Counted from the first letter of the stretch, positions 10,910 to 22,649 are shown. The stretch: DNA of 64,000 bases from Stenopsyche tienmushanensis (GCA_008973525.1 WACJ01000517.1:186001-250000), one strand, 5' to 3'. Translations and numbers: made by a program. The notes: generated by a model from the sequence alone, not told the origin.

Positions 10910-13900
10910 GTTATCGACTGTGGAAGTCGTTCCGAGACCTGATGTCCAGCCGGAGTTGGTCGCTTGGAGATTGGTGAGATTGTTCAGCAGGCAGCAGGAT
11001 TCGGGCTTGAGACAGAGATGTGGTGGTTTAGCACATGCCCTTGCCCATTGGCATCCTCCTCTGCGAGATCTTTTGATGGCAAGGAGGAGAGAACTGGACA
11101 AGGCTGTTCAAGGTATAAATCATTTTTATAAACACTCGTTTAAATACATTTCGCATATTTTAAGCCCATTTTTATTTAAAAATATCCATAGGCTTAGGAA
11201 CGCATGGTTTAACAGCTGACAGTAGCGGGGAGCTCATATCTCTTCATGTTGCTTTAAAAAATGAACTTCAAAGGCACATAGACACGTATAAAACTGGTGT
11301 ACATAAGCTGGATGAATTGGTAAATATAAAATTTTTAAACTATTTTTTTATGTGGATGTAAGTCAGTAACATGTCATGGATCTTCTTTCAATCAAATAAT
11401 AATCCTCCATAAGACTTTTTGTTTACTTAAATCCTTACCTTTATTATACTAGATCCTCCCGAAAGAAATCCATTATATTTGGACGCTCTTGTTTAAGTAC
11501 TATTTGTTTCCAGGCACGGTGAAGTCTGAATCTCTGCTAATTTATTTTCTTGTTGTATAGTTCATCAGCTTTATTTTTTGGTCCCACGTGTTGTCGGCCA
11601 TTTGGTTCAGTCACAGTAAATTCTTCCGATGGAGAAGTCATCGCTCGCTCCCAATGCCAATCTTGGTTTAGACGGAAAGTTACAGGAAGCCCTTCAGCCA
11701 AGATGATCTGCAAATTTTGATGAAGAAATGCAGTAATCAGATTTTTGTCAATCAATAGTTTAATTATCACAGAAACTCATCTCCAACATCAACAGTACGC
11801 ATACATTTAAAGTGCATTTACCTTTTTATCGGAAAATTATCACTGGAGTTAGCTGGAATTATTTATTTTGAACTTCTGAAAACTGGGCGAAAAGATAACT
11901 GTGGATGTTTATTCTCGAAAATTAGACACGCTCATATAAAAACTGCAAGAAAAACGACCGGGTTTCGAAAATTAGTTACTTTACGACATGATAATGTACG
12001 CCAAGAAAAAGCCAAAAGCCAGCCTCTTGTGAAAAAATAAAGCAACTAAACTAGGAATCCTCCATATTAGATAGATGTAGCAAATACAAAGACAAAAAAT
12101 TTAATATTATGTAGGAGCGGGGGCGCTCTCTGAGCAGAATCTCCAGGCGGCTCCCTGCTCCCACGCGCTTGTTGGGATGGCCGCGCTAACGCATGAGTTC
12201 GTTCTTCTTTCGGGTTATATGTGGCCGGACGGATGGGTGAGGGTGGACGGGTGTCGGAAAAAAATACTTTCTTCTCTAGATAACTTTTTATTTAGCACGA
12301 GAGAGAGAGAGAGAGATCTGGCTGCGAGAAGGACATCTTCCCGCAGCCAAGGCCAACCGATGACTCCTTACGACTCCCGCCTTCTGCGCGTAGCACATTG
12401 AACCTAAAGAACTTCAGGAGATGTCGAGAAATAAATAATGGATTACTTTCGGGATAACCTAATATATACTATAAAATAACTAGATGCGCTTGCTACAGAT
12501 TAAATAATCAAACGTAGACCGATATACTAATAATTGTAATTGGATCCTATTCCCAGTAATGGGAACATCTGATCCTATATTTGTTTATACAAAGCATCGT
12601 TTCTTGACAGTATTTAGACTATCATTGGGGACATTATATGTTATATTTTTAGCTTATGATGGATTCTACCTAAATGTTTCACGGTACAGAAGATTCTAAA
12701 TGTCTTCCTAAGCCCAAGGTTGATTCTTTTAATTGTTGAAGATTGAGCAATTCCTTTTTTTCCAGTCTAATGTGACATTGAACCAAGATCCGGCTTCCTC
12801 GTCACATCAGCGCCTTTTGGCTACGACTCGCGGCGACATCCAAAGGAGACTGATTGACAATAAGACGCTGTTAACATTGATCGACAAGCCGGCGCTTTCA
12901 CAACTACAACCTCTGGTGTCACAGTTGGCTGCTCGGGTGCAGCACGACAAAGAGGTTCTTCTGCAAGTGGGACAGATCAAGCGACTGGATCCTACAGTCG
13001 AAAACGTCGACGATAGGTAATCAATTGATCTAATGAAAAGTTTACTTTATACATTGTTGTGTAATATGTAATAAAATAGGCTCATTACTGGTTTAGTGGT
13101 TGCATTATGCTACAATATACTTTACGACCAACTGCCGCTTGGAGTTTCACTTTTCGTGACGTTCAGGTCAATTTACCCTACCACGCCTATACAAGTTTCA
13201 TTTAAAAAACAAATGCTTCCAAATCCAAAGGACGTATTTATGAAACGTTCCCATCACGAGAATGTCCACATGTTCCTTTATGCATTCTCAGCCGGTGTAA
13301 AGATTCGAGCCGACGATAACTCCATTTAATAACATATTGTGCTTCTTTATGAAACAGCGACGAAAGAGCAATCGACATAAGGTAATGGTAACATTAACTA
13401 TGGCAAAACCGGTGGGCCAGACTTAATTGCACATTTTGCGACGTTTCGTCATATCACACAATAGATGGCTCTACACATTGTGTGAACAGAACGAAGTTCA
13501 TGCGTAATGTGAGGTTGCACATAATCGTCCATTGTGGATTTGATTCACATTTTCTTTGTGAATTTGCATTCGGGCTCTGATCTTAATGTCTGAAATAATT
13601 TATGAAAAATTTTCAAAACATCAAATCCATTGTGGCTTACAAAAATGCATATCAGGCGGCGTGTTGCAATCGTACGTGTGTGAGGTCAAGTGTTAAAATT
13701 GCGCCATGAAATTGCTCCAAATGCAATATAACGAATTTTAATTACCCTGAGAAAATATTCAGATACATTTTTCATGCCGTCAAATTGCGATGCTATGACC
13801 AAATACAATATATTTGACACATTTAAAAAAAATCGTTGTGGAGTTGCCAGTGTAAAAATATAAATGAATCGAATTTATCAACAGATTTTTTATCGTATGG

Positions 13901-16900
13901 CAATACTTCACATATGTCAATAAATATTATATTTTATGCGCATATGAATAAATTAACACATTATCTGCGGGGATACCCTTCTTGAAATGCATTCAAATCT
14001 GCATCCTTTTTTGATCACTGTGTATTGGGATTGTATTCTATTTTATAAAAATAGTTTCCTTGCCTAAAGTACAAATTTATTAGTGGAATATCTATAAATA
14101 CAAATGGAGTATCTATTTTTTCTATATATTTTCTTTCATTAGTAATATATTCCATCGGAGAGGAAGCTTTTTGATCCCGTTATTGATGAAAAAAGCGAGA
14201 AGTAGCATCCTCTGTTTGATTTGAGTTGATTTGAGGTGGCTTTTGACGATTTCTTTAATGGGATTATTGTCAACCATTTTTACATAGTTTTTCATAGCGA
14301 ATATATGTTTTAAAAATATAATCGCCAGCCACATTTCCTGTTGATTTGAATCCGAGATGATTGAGTTACGAGTCCAACCACTCAACCACAGGACTACCTA
14401 CAGATCTTCTGTTGCGCAACGCATAATTATTCGTTTTATCCTGCACACGATAATAGTGAGCTGCATTCACCATTTGTCTTTGGAAGAAAACGTATGTAGA
14501 AAATTAATAAAAATATCCTTTGAGTCCCAAAATACTGTAGTCATCGTTTATCCAGCAGACTGTTTTTTGGCTTTCAGACCTTCAGTGTCATTAAAATTTC
14601 AGTTGATTTTACACCTTTGTTTACGAGAAAACGAATAATTACGCGTTGCGCAACAGAGGATTATATTTCTCGCTTTCTTTCTTCTGTGACGGGATTAAGA
14701 AGCTTCTTATCCGATGGATTTTTTTTTTCTAATAAAGGTAACTTCGAGATCTCTTTATCCATTAGTAATCTATACCAGTGGTTCTTAAACTGGGGTCCAT
14801 GAAGCCATTACAGGTGGTCCACGAAAATATATATAAACATTTATCTAGTGTCTGTAGGTAGTCCCACGTTAAGCGGTTGGACTCGGAACCCAATCATCTT
14901 GGGTTCGAATCCCACAGGAGATGTGGCTGGCAACCACATTTTTAAAAACATATATATGCCATGAAAAACCATGTCAAAATGATTGGTAATGATACTATAA
15001 AAAAGGGATCGCTAAAAGCCACCTCAAAAAAAATGTATATCTATACTTGAACATGATATTTTCAAGGATTTTTTTTTACAGAAAACATTACGAGAAGATC
15101 TACAATATTTTGACCAATATTTGATCAAAAAATTTAGTCACAAGGGTTAGGATGGGATTCGCGAAAAAAAATTTGCTCAAAAGGGACCCCCCTTGCTCTT
15201 TCGGGGACCCCCTTTTAAGCAAATTTTTTTCGCAGACCCCCTCTTGAACAATTTTTTTTTGAGCGGACCCCATTCCAACCCCTGTGACTTAATTTTTCAA
15301 ATAAAAAAAACATTTCTTGGTCCAAATAGATCTTCTTATAATATTTTCTGTAAATAATCCCACGAAAATCTCTTGTTCAAATATACACAAATGTATTTTG
15401 TATATTTTCGCAGACTTTTCTTTGATTTTCGGATGTATTTTCTAAGCATTTATTACAAATTTGTCCATATTTTGAGAGTTGCTTGATATGATAACGTGGC
15501 ATCGAATAAAGCGATTAAAAATTCTATTTGTGAATAAAACACATTAATTTGTGTTACTTCTTCAGATAAAATATAAATGGTTGTGTTTGACCCTCGCCAT
15601 CTTCAGGGGCCAGTAATCTTCATAGCTCTCAGTGGCGATGGGGCTCCACAGCCCCGAGACGAGCTCGCAGCATACGCGACGGAAATCCGTATTTTACCTC
15701 CGTAGAGACCAAAAATTATTATTTTAATTAATTTATTTACTTTTACATTATTATAATCATTCAAATATAATCGCGAATTATTCCCACGCTACAAAATGAA
15801 TAATCGTTTTTTGAACTTGATGAATTTATTTTTGAAACCATTACATTAAATATTTGTGCACTATGCTATGCTTTGCTTATGTGTACACGTATTCAACTGC
15901 GCCCTAAGTGTCAATATGCTTCTCGCATTTAATGTGTTAATATATTGCGCAAAATTAAATCAAATATATCTTTTATCCGCATAAATTTTAGATGAAATAC
16001 ATGATAAGACGCAGTTGAGGATCAAAGGGTTGTTTGATGGTTCGAATTTACCTAGTCTTAAAAGAAAGCAATAGGATCTTCTAATCGCGGTTGAATTCAT
16101 CTTTTTGGTGTATAGATAATACATTATTCATCCATCGAAGGCCGAAAACAAAAGGCAATGGCGTAATCGGAAGCGTGACGTATATTTTACATATAATATC
16201 GTCTAATCGTGATAAATGCCCTATTGTTAAAAGAAGTACATGTTGGTAACAATAGGAAATAATTCATCGCCACCTTTTTCATGTGCGACGACGGAATGGA
16301 CATGGATGCTGAAGAGCTCATTCAGATCGTCGTCGGAGTGAAACACGGAAGAACTGCCAGATCGATGGAAAACGAAGATTGCGCAACGTCCAGATTTAAT
16401 TGATCATGACGATGGGAACGATCGAATCGATGGTCGACTTATATAAAATAGGCTCAATTATGATGTTTTGTCGTTGAGGAACAAAACATTGTTGTTTGGG
16501 TTTCGAAGCTCATTTCCACGAGTCTCACACTTTCAAAGAACCGACGTCCAAAATCCTCGATGTCATTCATCATTTGTTCTGCTTTTGTTAATCGACACGC
16601 AATTCTTCTATCACATTTGCCACACATAGGGCCATCGTTCATTAGGAAGAGAAAAAAATGATCACTTCACTTTCACGCAGAATTTCCAATGTTCAATTTT
16701 CGCTGCAATTTCTAACTATATTGTTCATCGAGATCAGGTAAAAAGCGGCTCTAATATTTTCATATAATTAAGAATAATATTAGCTCGGAACAAAGGAGCT
16801 ATGTGGAGCAAATATTCTTTTATCAGATCTTACCATGGCTTCTTATAATGGCGCGAAAGTGAAATGTTGTGAGATGAGAAGATCATTGTTTTGCTGCGAG

Positions 16901-19900
16901 CTGTGTTTATAGACATTTTATTATGGGTTAAAACATTTTGATATTGTCATAATGGATCGTTAAAACTTATTTCACAAATTAAAAATAATTCAATATCGTA
17001 ACTAGCATTCTTCGTGCGATGTGCTGCAGCACAGCATTGATGATTTCTTCCGATTGTTATAATGTAGCAAATTAATTGCAAAATAGAGCTCAAGACTTAT
17101 GATAAATGTTCAAATCGCTCAAATCAAAGATATGACCGAATATTGTGTGCTATCGGCAATGTTTATTTATTTATGTACAAGTTTTATACACGCTGCGACG
17201 GTCTTGATAGATAAGTGGATTTGTACGACGATAAGTGGCGGACAACTAAATACAGCTTCTAAGATTATGAAGTTTTCATAGAGCAAAATTAACATCGTTT
17301 TAATGCAATTTTTCGCTTAAAACAAATTAAGGGAGCCAAACAAATTTAGACAAGTGCGTTAGAAATAAAACTTCTGTTGTGTAATAGATAATAAAATAGG
17401 CTTGGTACCTGTTGGAGTGGTTGCTTTATGCTACACACTGAGAGAATAAAAATGATTCTCATTCTATTTCCGACCAACTGTTGGTTGGAGTTTCATTTTA
17501 CGTGACGTTCAAGACAATTTGCTCTACAGTACCTTAACAAGTTTCATATCAAAAACATACTTGCTTCGATTCAGGAAGCTTTTATTGCTCATTTTTTGGA
17601 GAACTGGGAGGAACATATTCAAGTATAACTGTCATGGTTTTTAGAGAGACCCTAAGAAGGTGAATCCATCGAGGAAGAACCTTAAGGTTATTTTAAAAAT
17701 CGATGATCAAACATGGTTAAGATCAGAAGTCAGAAGAAGATGTTCTCGCAAAATTTCTTTATTTCCATTTTAATCTTCCATCATCATCATTATTATAGTC
17801 GATCATGCATTAATTTATGTCTAAAATAAGCTAATTTTATTCCATTTAACATTTTGCTTTATATTTGATTAAATAATATATCGTTTGATTAAACATTTGA
17901 TTGAAAAGAGCTGCTGCTGGACTCCTCATGAGCTTTTCAAGAGGATGTGGTGCAGTTCTGGCTTTATTACCTCCAACAACAGCTCCTCCAGCTTCTCCTC
18001 CAGCATTATCATGCTGCAGTGATGGCTATCATTCAGATCCTGATGCATCCTCCGGCAATGAAACTGATTCAGCGAGGTAATATCATTGAAATATATCCAT
18101 CATTGTCGAAATGCAATAGCGATGTTAATTTTGGGGATCAAATGTGTGTGTAGGTCAGAGCTCATCACGAGGTATGGACAACTCTTCAACAAGTCAAGAG
18201 TGGACACTTTGGATGCCTTGGATGCCTTACCGCCTCTTCAACACGCACATCATTTAAAAGGAAAGATACTCTTCTCTGTCATTGTTGTAAGTATTTATCG
18301 TTTAAATAAATATGTTTTTTTTTAATAATTAATATAATCGAGCCAAATAATCGGCTTTCAGTTGGCATTCAGAGCTTGTCAGACGCTGAGAGACAAGAAG
18401 ACCATCGAGACCCGCAGGAATCTGGGCATTTCAGACACGTTCAAATCTCCGGTCATGATCCAGCTCGATTCAGCAGTCAGGAGCGCCTTATCAGCATCAG
18501 TAGACACGTTTCCACTCGGCGAAGCCGAAAGACAAGTGGCTAATCAGGTATTCTCCAGCAATCGTCCGCATCATCTCAACCTGACGCTAAATAACGGAAC
18601 AATACAAAAATCACGCTCTTTTTCATCCGCGTTCGTCTAAATACTTTAAATAACCCGCATTTAATCGCATTAAAATATACATTTTAGATTTAAGTCACGA
18701 ATTCCTAGGCGAAATACCGTTCCGATGCGTATGTCCGTTATGGGGAATCTACGCATGATATCATTTTAAATGATTACACGTCAAAAAATCGGAGGTCATA
18801 AGGCTACGTACGTATAATAGAACCTCTATAGAGGTTTCGGCACAAGATGAAAAAGTATACGGTTTAATGCTTTGAGGCTTTTGAATTATAAGTCTTGGAA
18901 GGCAGAGCTTCGTAGTCGGATTTGAATAAGACGTGGATGTTGGCGATGCATCATTTTAACCTCATTTTTTCGATATAAATCATTGATGAGATCGAATAAT
19001 CTTCGATAACCATTGTACGTGGAAAATCTGTAGGCTTACAAAGAAATGTCTTATGATTATTTGAGATAGCAAAGTATCTTGAAAAGTTTTTCAATTGCAT
19101 ACAACTCACTACAATACTACACGATAATGAATTAAATAATACAATCAGATGTAATTCTTGTTATGAATTTATAAATGCCTTTTTTAGCTGTCGTTGGTTC
19201 TTCTGTGGGAATGCTCTGAATATAAAAATATCAAAGTGCTCCTTAGGTAAAATACTTTAATCGCTAGGTTGCTTTAGAATATGTTAGGATCATGTTATGT
19301 AATTTATTATTTATCTTAAAATAAGCTCCATAGTGGGTCAAGGTATATAAATATATAGAAATGTTAAATATTTGATAGATCGATGTTGATGACATGCTAC
19401 GGATTGTTATTTTTTATATTTTATAATTCGGTTCATGATAGAGCTATGTCTGTCACATATGTAACTAATTAGTGACTCTTGGTCGAATTCTTTAAGACTT
19501 TTATTGATTTCGTCGCTGCGGCAGTTACCGATTGCCGCGTTGTTCGGTTGCAGAAATCGCACTGGGAGGTCACTCGCACGTCGATAAATGACGGACACCC
19601 CATTTTGAAAGAAATACGCTTCTTTATCTTTGACGGTGATTCATCTTGTCTACGTGTTCAATTTTCAACTCTAATTCTATCTGTATTCTAACAAAAAAAT
19701 GCACTCTCCCCCACCCGCTTTTCGGCGGGCGCAGTTTTAACAACAATTTATACAATCAGCTTTACTTGACTAAAATATTTATGGCGAAACATTCGGAAAT
19801 CTTTCTTTCGGTCTTTCGGAGCGTTCCCAAATGCTGTATATTTATATGAAAAGACAATTATTTATAAGCTATTGTTGTTTTTTTTAAGGTCTTGTCTACT

Positions 19901-20234
19901 CTTCACGAATATCCATGTTTGGAAAGATGCGGTGGTCTTCTTCAGTACGTCTCCGATTGCTGCAGACTAGCTTGGATACTCTGCAATCAGATCCCTCCGC
20001 TGAGCATCGACACAGATTTCACACCAGGCAAGTATAAATATAAATTAGATCAAATCCAAGATGAACGGGATTCGAAATGATTTTGCTTGGATAATTATTT
20101 TAGTTCTGATGCGAGCGGATAAACACGTCCGGTTCCATTCTTCCGATCAGCGATCCGATCTGATAAAGTCGTTTGTTTGGCCAGCTCTAATGGACGAAGA
20201 AAACTGCGTCTTCAAAGCCGTTGTCATGACTTAG
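10910..20234 (+). CDS. MIEAP (SPATA18) C-terminal-domain protein, 5' end missing
   Basis: Eight exons join in frame: 10910-11112, 11192-11319, 12766-13016, 17909-18076, 18154-18286, 18362-18547, 19889-20027 and 20104-20234 (TAG), giving about 446 residues. The last four exons align in order with the human SPATA18/MIEAP C-terminal domain. SELITRYGQLFNKSR corresponds to its SRFSDSYSQAR block, then comes an FRACQTL helix, a ...DCCRLAWILCNQIPPL block like its IAFAMQTLEPPL, and finally FVWPALMDE like HVWPALMEN. MIEAP acts in mitochondrial quality control in vertebrates; that role here is inference. The exon at 17909 encodes a Pro/Ser-rich low-complexity linker, and its acceptor has a poor pyrimidine tract. 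The N-terminal exons have no recognised domain. The last intron appears to use a GC donor. The first exon or exons were not found. Confidence 0.75.
12115..12440. repeat. GC-rich, (GA)n-containing intronic block, possible repeat remnant
   Basis: This block is much richer in GC than its surroundings. It holds a GAGAGAGAGAGA run at about 12300 followed by GCTGCGAGAAGGACATC. A shorter echo (GAGAGAGAGATC then GCTGCGAGA) occurs at about 20960-21005. No reading frame is convincing. It could be a solo LTR or another repeat; the class is unknown. Confidence 0.35.
13056..13220 (+). repeat. Dispersed repeat, copy 1 (second copy at 17.4 kb)
   Basis: This segment shares about 165 bp with 17376-17568 in the same orientation, including ATAAAATAGGCT, CGACCAACTG, TTGGAGTTTCA and GTGACGTTCA. 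The stretch GGTTTAGTGGTTGC resembles a tRNA A box, so a SINE origin is possible, but no clear B box is seen. Confidence 0.7.
14134..14737. mobile_element. Foldback (long inverted-repeat) element split by a SINE
   Basis: The two ends are near-complementary over about 100 bases. The left arm has CCATCGGA, AAGCTTTTTGATCCCG, AGCGAGAA and TTGCGCAACGC. The right arm carries the same blocks reversed: GCGTTGCGCAA, TTCTCGCTT, CGGGATTAAGAAGCTTCTT and TCCGATGG. The left arm is interrupted at 14217-14403 by a SINE. Removing it restores arm continuity. No coding capacity is seen. Confidence 0.8.
14217..14403 (-). mobile_element. tRNA-derived SINE inserted in the foldback element
   Basis: On the minus strand this reads CTGTAGGTAGTCCTGTGG onwards and matches the SINE at 14.85 kb, including the GTTGGACTCG and CAATCATCT region and the AAAAGCCACCTCAAA tail. 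It is flanked by ATCCTCTGTT (14207-14216) and ATCTTCTGTT (14404-14413), a 10-bp target duplication with one difference. The B box has decayed. Confidence 0.85.
14851..15035 (+). mobile_element. tRNA-derived SINE with intact B box
   Basis: The element starts TCTGTAGGTAGTCCC. It has an A-box-like TTAAGCGGTTGGA and an exact B box GGTTCGAATCC at 14902-14912, the internal RNA polymerase III promoter of tRNA-derived SINEs. It ends AAAGCCACCTCAAAAAAAA, an A-rich tail. Copies lie at 14.2 kb (minus) and 37.3 kb (degenerate). No complete tRNA cloverleaf is present, so this is a SINE rather than a tRNA gene. Confidence 0.85.
15044..15385. mobile_element. Foldback MITE, arms of about 150 bp
   Basis: The element is a near-palindrome. 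The left arm runs TTGAACATGATATTTTC, ACAGAAAACATTA, AGAAGATCTA, TAGTCACAAGGG and GGGATTCGCGAAAAA. The right arm repeats these blocks reversed up to GAAAATCTCTTGTTCAA. The right arm also has an approximate tandem duplication of a GACCCCCT-containing unit. The centre is a short G/C-rich loop. No protein is encoded. Confidence 0.85.
17376..17568 (+). repeat. Dispersed repeat, copy 2
   Basis: This is the second copy of the repeat at 13056-13220. It is longer because of an inserted AT-rich segment near 17440-17465. It lies in the same intron as copy 1, between exons 13016 and 17909. Confidence 0.7.
19471..19745 (-). mobile_element. Unknown 275-bp repeat, copy A
   Basis: On the minus strand it begins TGTTGTTAAAACTGCG and ends CAAGAGTCACT, with ATT on both sides in plus orientation as a 3-bp target duplication. 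Near the start is a GC-rich hairpin (CGCCCGC, short loop, GCGGGTG). It sits in the intron before exon 19889 of the MIEAP-domain gene. It matches 21583-21861 at most positions in opposite orientation. It has no terminal inverted repeats and no recognised protein. Confidence 0.8.
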
Positions 20235-21240
20235 ACTGAAGCAGCCACAATGTGTGCCTCTCGAACTGTGGGCTACAAACGTCCAACTGTGCAAATAAAC
20301 ATAGGCCAAAGCTCAAGCGAAGAAACTGGGAATACGAAGAATATTAAGATTAGAATATGTTTATGTACATGATTTTCAAAATGCTTTTATATTATAGTAT
20401 AGCTAGTAGTGATTGATTGATGTAAATTGCCATTTTTTAATGGAAAAAAATAAATTCAAAGCATTCTCAAATATTATTCAAGATGTATGCTTAAGGTTGT
20501 AAGTGCAATAGTTTGAATGATGCCTGTCGATAAAATATATTATTTAGCCTCCCATTATAAGTATTAAATTAATATTTCAAAATCAAAATATTATTCTGTA
20601 TATATAATATTTTATGTAATCCGTATGTGATATTTTATTGTGTATATATTCTTTAAAAAAAACGCAACAAAAAAAAATCAACCTAATATAATTGATAACT
20701 TTAAACGTACAAATAGCATTATGTTAATATAGAAGCCGGTGCTTTATTAGGACGTAATTATGTTTTATTGTATTTGTTTATTTTTGTATGAAATGTTGCT
20801 CTTTTATATTGCTTAGCCACATAATAAATATTTTTAAAATTCATCACGTTTCTATGTTATTTTGTACCCTATGAAACGACGCGGGATAATTGGATAGGAT
20901 TGGAACAATTTGACATATAAAAGACCTTTCATTCGGTAAGTATGAAGAGCATTCAATAAGCGTGTTAATAACTTCAGACAGAGAGAGAGATCACAGCTGC
21001 GAGACTTCGATGGCGACGAACCTTTTTTCTCAATTATGGCTGAGGTCAACTGGAAAATAACAATTATTTAGGATCGATCAACCCCCTTCTTAAAGACGTC
21101 GTTGTTCATCCCCGCTTTTTTCATCCCTGCCCAGGTTTGGTTGTAGTTCTTGATAAATACTCAATCCCTATGAAAAAAACCTGATTGTTCACCAAACAAA
21201 GTTGTTTTAGTTTCCTACGCTTCTTCAGCATTCCAAAGGC
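20235..21240. other. 3' flank of the MIEAP-domain gene
   Basis: Two AATAAA poly(A) signals, at about 20447 and 20823, could end the transcript. The rest is AT-rich. A (GA)n patch at about 20975 echoes the block at 12.3 kb. No other gene is seen. Confidence 0.5.
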
Positions 21241-21269
21241 ACTTTGTGTTTAGGGTATTTTTAGGACTG

Positions 21270-22080
21270 TGTTTAGGTTGCATGCTGGATAATATAATTA
21301 TAGGAACTTTTACAAATAAGTAATTGTGTGGATATACATATCCCGTTACACAAACAACGTGGTGGTCGACCTAATGAAGTAATAGCCCCAGAGATTGTGA
21401 AAAAATTCCACAAAATGTTATTGGATGACAGTCGATTGTAAGTACACAAGCTGGCAGACAAGATAAGCCTTTCAAAAAATGCTGTATATCGCATATTGGC
21501 TGAAAATTTGGACATGAGAAAGCTGTGCGCAAGATAGGTGCCGCGTTTGCTCACATTGGAACAAAAACAGCGACGTGTCGTGTGTTGTTAAAACTGCGCC
21601 CGCCGAAAGCGGGCGGGGGAGAGTCCATTTTTTTGTTTTGTTAGAATACAGATAGAATCAGAGCTTAAAATTGAACACGTAGACAAGATGAATCGCCGTC
21701 GAAGATAAAGAAGCTTACTTCTTTCAAAATGGGGTGTCCGTTATTTATCGACGTGCGAGTGACCTCCCAGTGCGATTTCTGCAACCGAACAACGCGGCAA
21801 TCGGTAACTGCTGCAGCGACGAAATCAATAAAAATCTCAAGGAATTCAACCAAGAATCACTGTGTGTCAATCGAGTGTTTGGCGATATTTCACAGCAATT
21901 AGGCCGAGTTTTTGCATCAATTTAGGACGGACATGGGTCCATCACTTCATATCTGAGACAAAGGAACATGGAAACCTTCCACTGACCCGAGCTATTTATT
22001 GGTCCCGCTATTTGGGACCATGCCAACATGCTCAACAAAAGTGCACAGCAAGGTGCAAAACCTGTAATTAATATCTATGT
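21270..22080 (+). pseudogene. mariner transposase remnant, interrupted by the 279-bp repeat
   Basis: Conceptual translation of 21405-21580 gives mariner N-terminal sequence (an MRKLCAR-like block, then PRLLTLEQK). After the inserted repeat (21583-21861) the frame resumes with the mariner DGHGSITSYLRQRN block at about 21925-21965. Stops and shifts break the frame. A longer sister copy, without this insert, lies at 31.2-31.96 kb. Confidence 0.75.
21583..21861 (+). mobile_element. Unknown 275-bp repeat, copy B, nested in mariner
   Basis: This copy is inverted relative to 19471-19745. It is flanked by GTG on both sides (21580-21582 and 21862-21864), again a 3-bp duplication. The GC hairpin CGCCCGC-CGAAA-GCGGGCG is perfect here. 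Insertion into a mariner remnant shows it moved later than that mariner. Confidence 0.85.
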
Positions 22081-22199
22081 CTGCAAGTACATGCTCATTC
22101 TCAAATCCTTGAGCACGGGGTAGAAACTAGCCAGATTTAATAACTTAAAGCTAAAAACCTTCCGTAATCTTACAGATAATATAAAAACCCAGGTACACA

Positions 22200-22640
22200 T
22201 TTATTTTCGAAAATGCCACAAATAGGGCTTAAAAAGAATGGAGTGGCCATAAGGCTTGCGTGTCCAATCGGTCCGCTTTTCGGACCGCTAACATGGCGAA
22301 TAAATGCCTCGCGATCGGAAGCCATACCTGAACATATCTACAGAACGATTACGAACTCTCATTACAAAATGAAGTGGATGAAGCAGCTCCATGTTTTCTT
22401 AAAAGCTGAGCGTCCTTTTGAAAACAAGGCAAACTAATTGGGATCCAAATTGCGTTAATCTTAAACATATCGTAATCTGGTCTTACTGAGATGTCTGTTT
22501 CCTTCGCTATTTGCGGAATCATTAGTTGCCTAAATGATCTAAAATTAAAAAGTTCTACTCTCTGGTAAATTGCTTCAGGAATCGCTTCAACAGGACGCTT
22601 GGTCAATGGGCAGGTTATAAAACAATGCAAAAGTATATGA
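22200..22640 (+). repeat. Continuation of the mariner-derived repeat, with GC hairpin
   Basis: This segment shares a block with 29330-29520 and 31190-31400 (opposite strand). The block is centred on the hairpin CGGTCCG-CTTTT-CGGACCG at 22269-22287, followed by a GAATAAATGCCTCGCGATCGG-like stretch. It looks like the non-coding part of one mariner-derived family. Confidence 0.6.
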
Positions 22641-22649
22641 ACTGAAATA

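Noticed and set aside
14851..14930. Possible tRNA gene (exact B box GGTTCGAATCC)
   Set aside because: No complete cloverleaf can be drawn. The unit continues into a SINE body with an A-rich tail and has two further copies in the window.
18822..18837. Perfect 16-bp palindrome AACCTCTATAGAGGTT
   Set aside because: It is a single short palindrome in an intron with no second copy or associated element.
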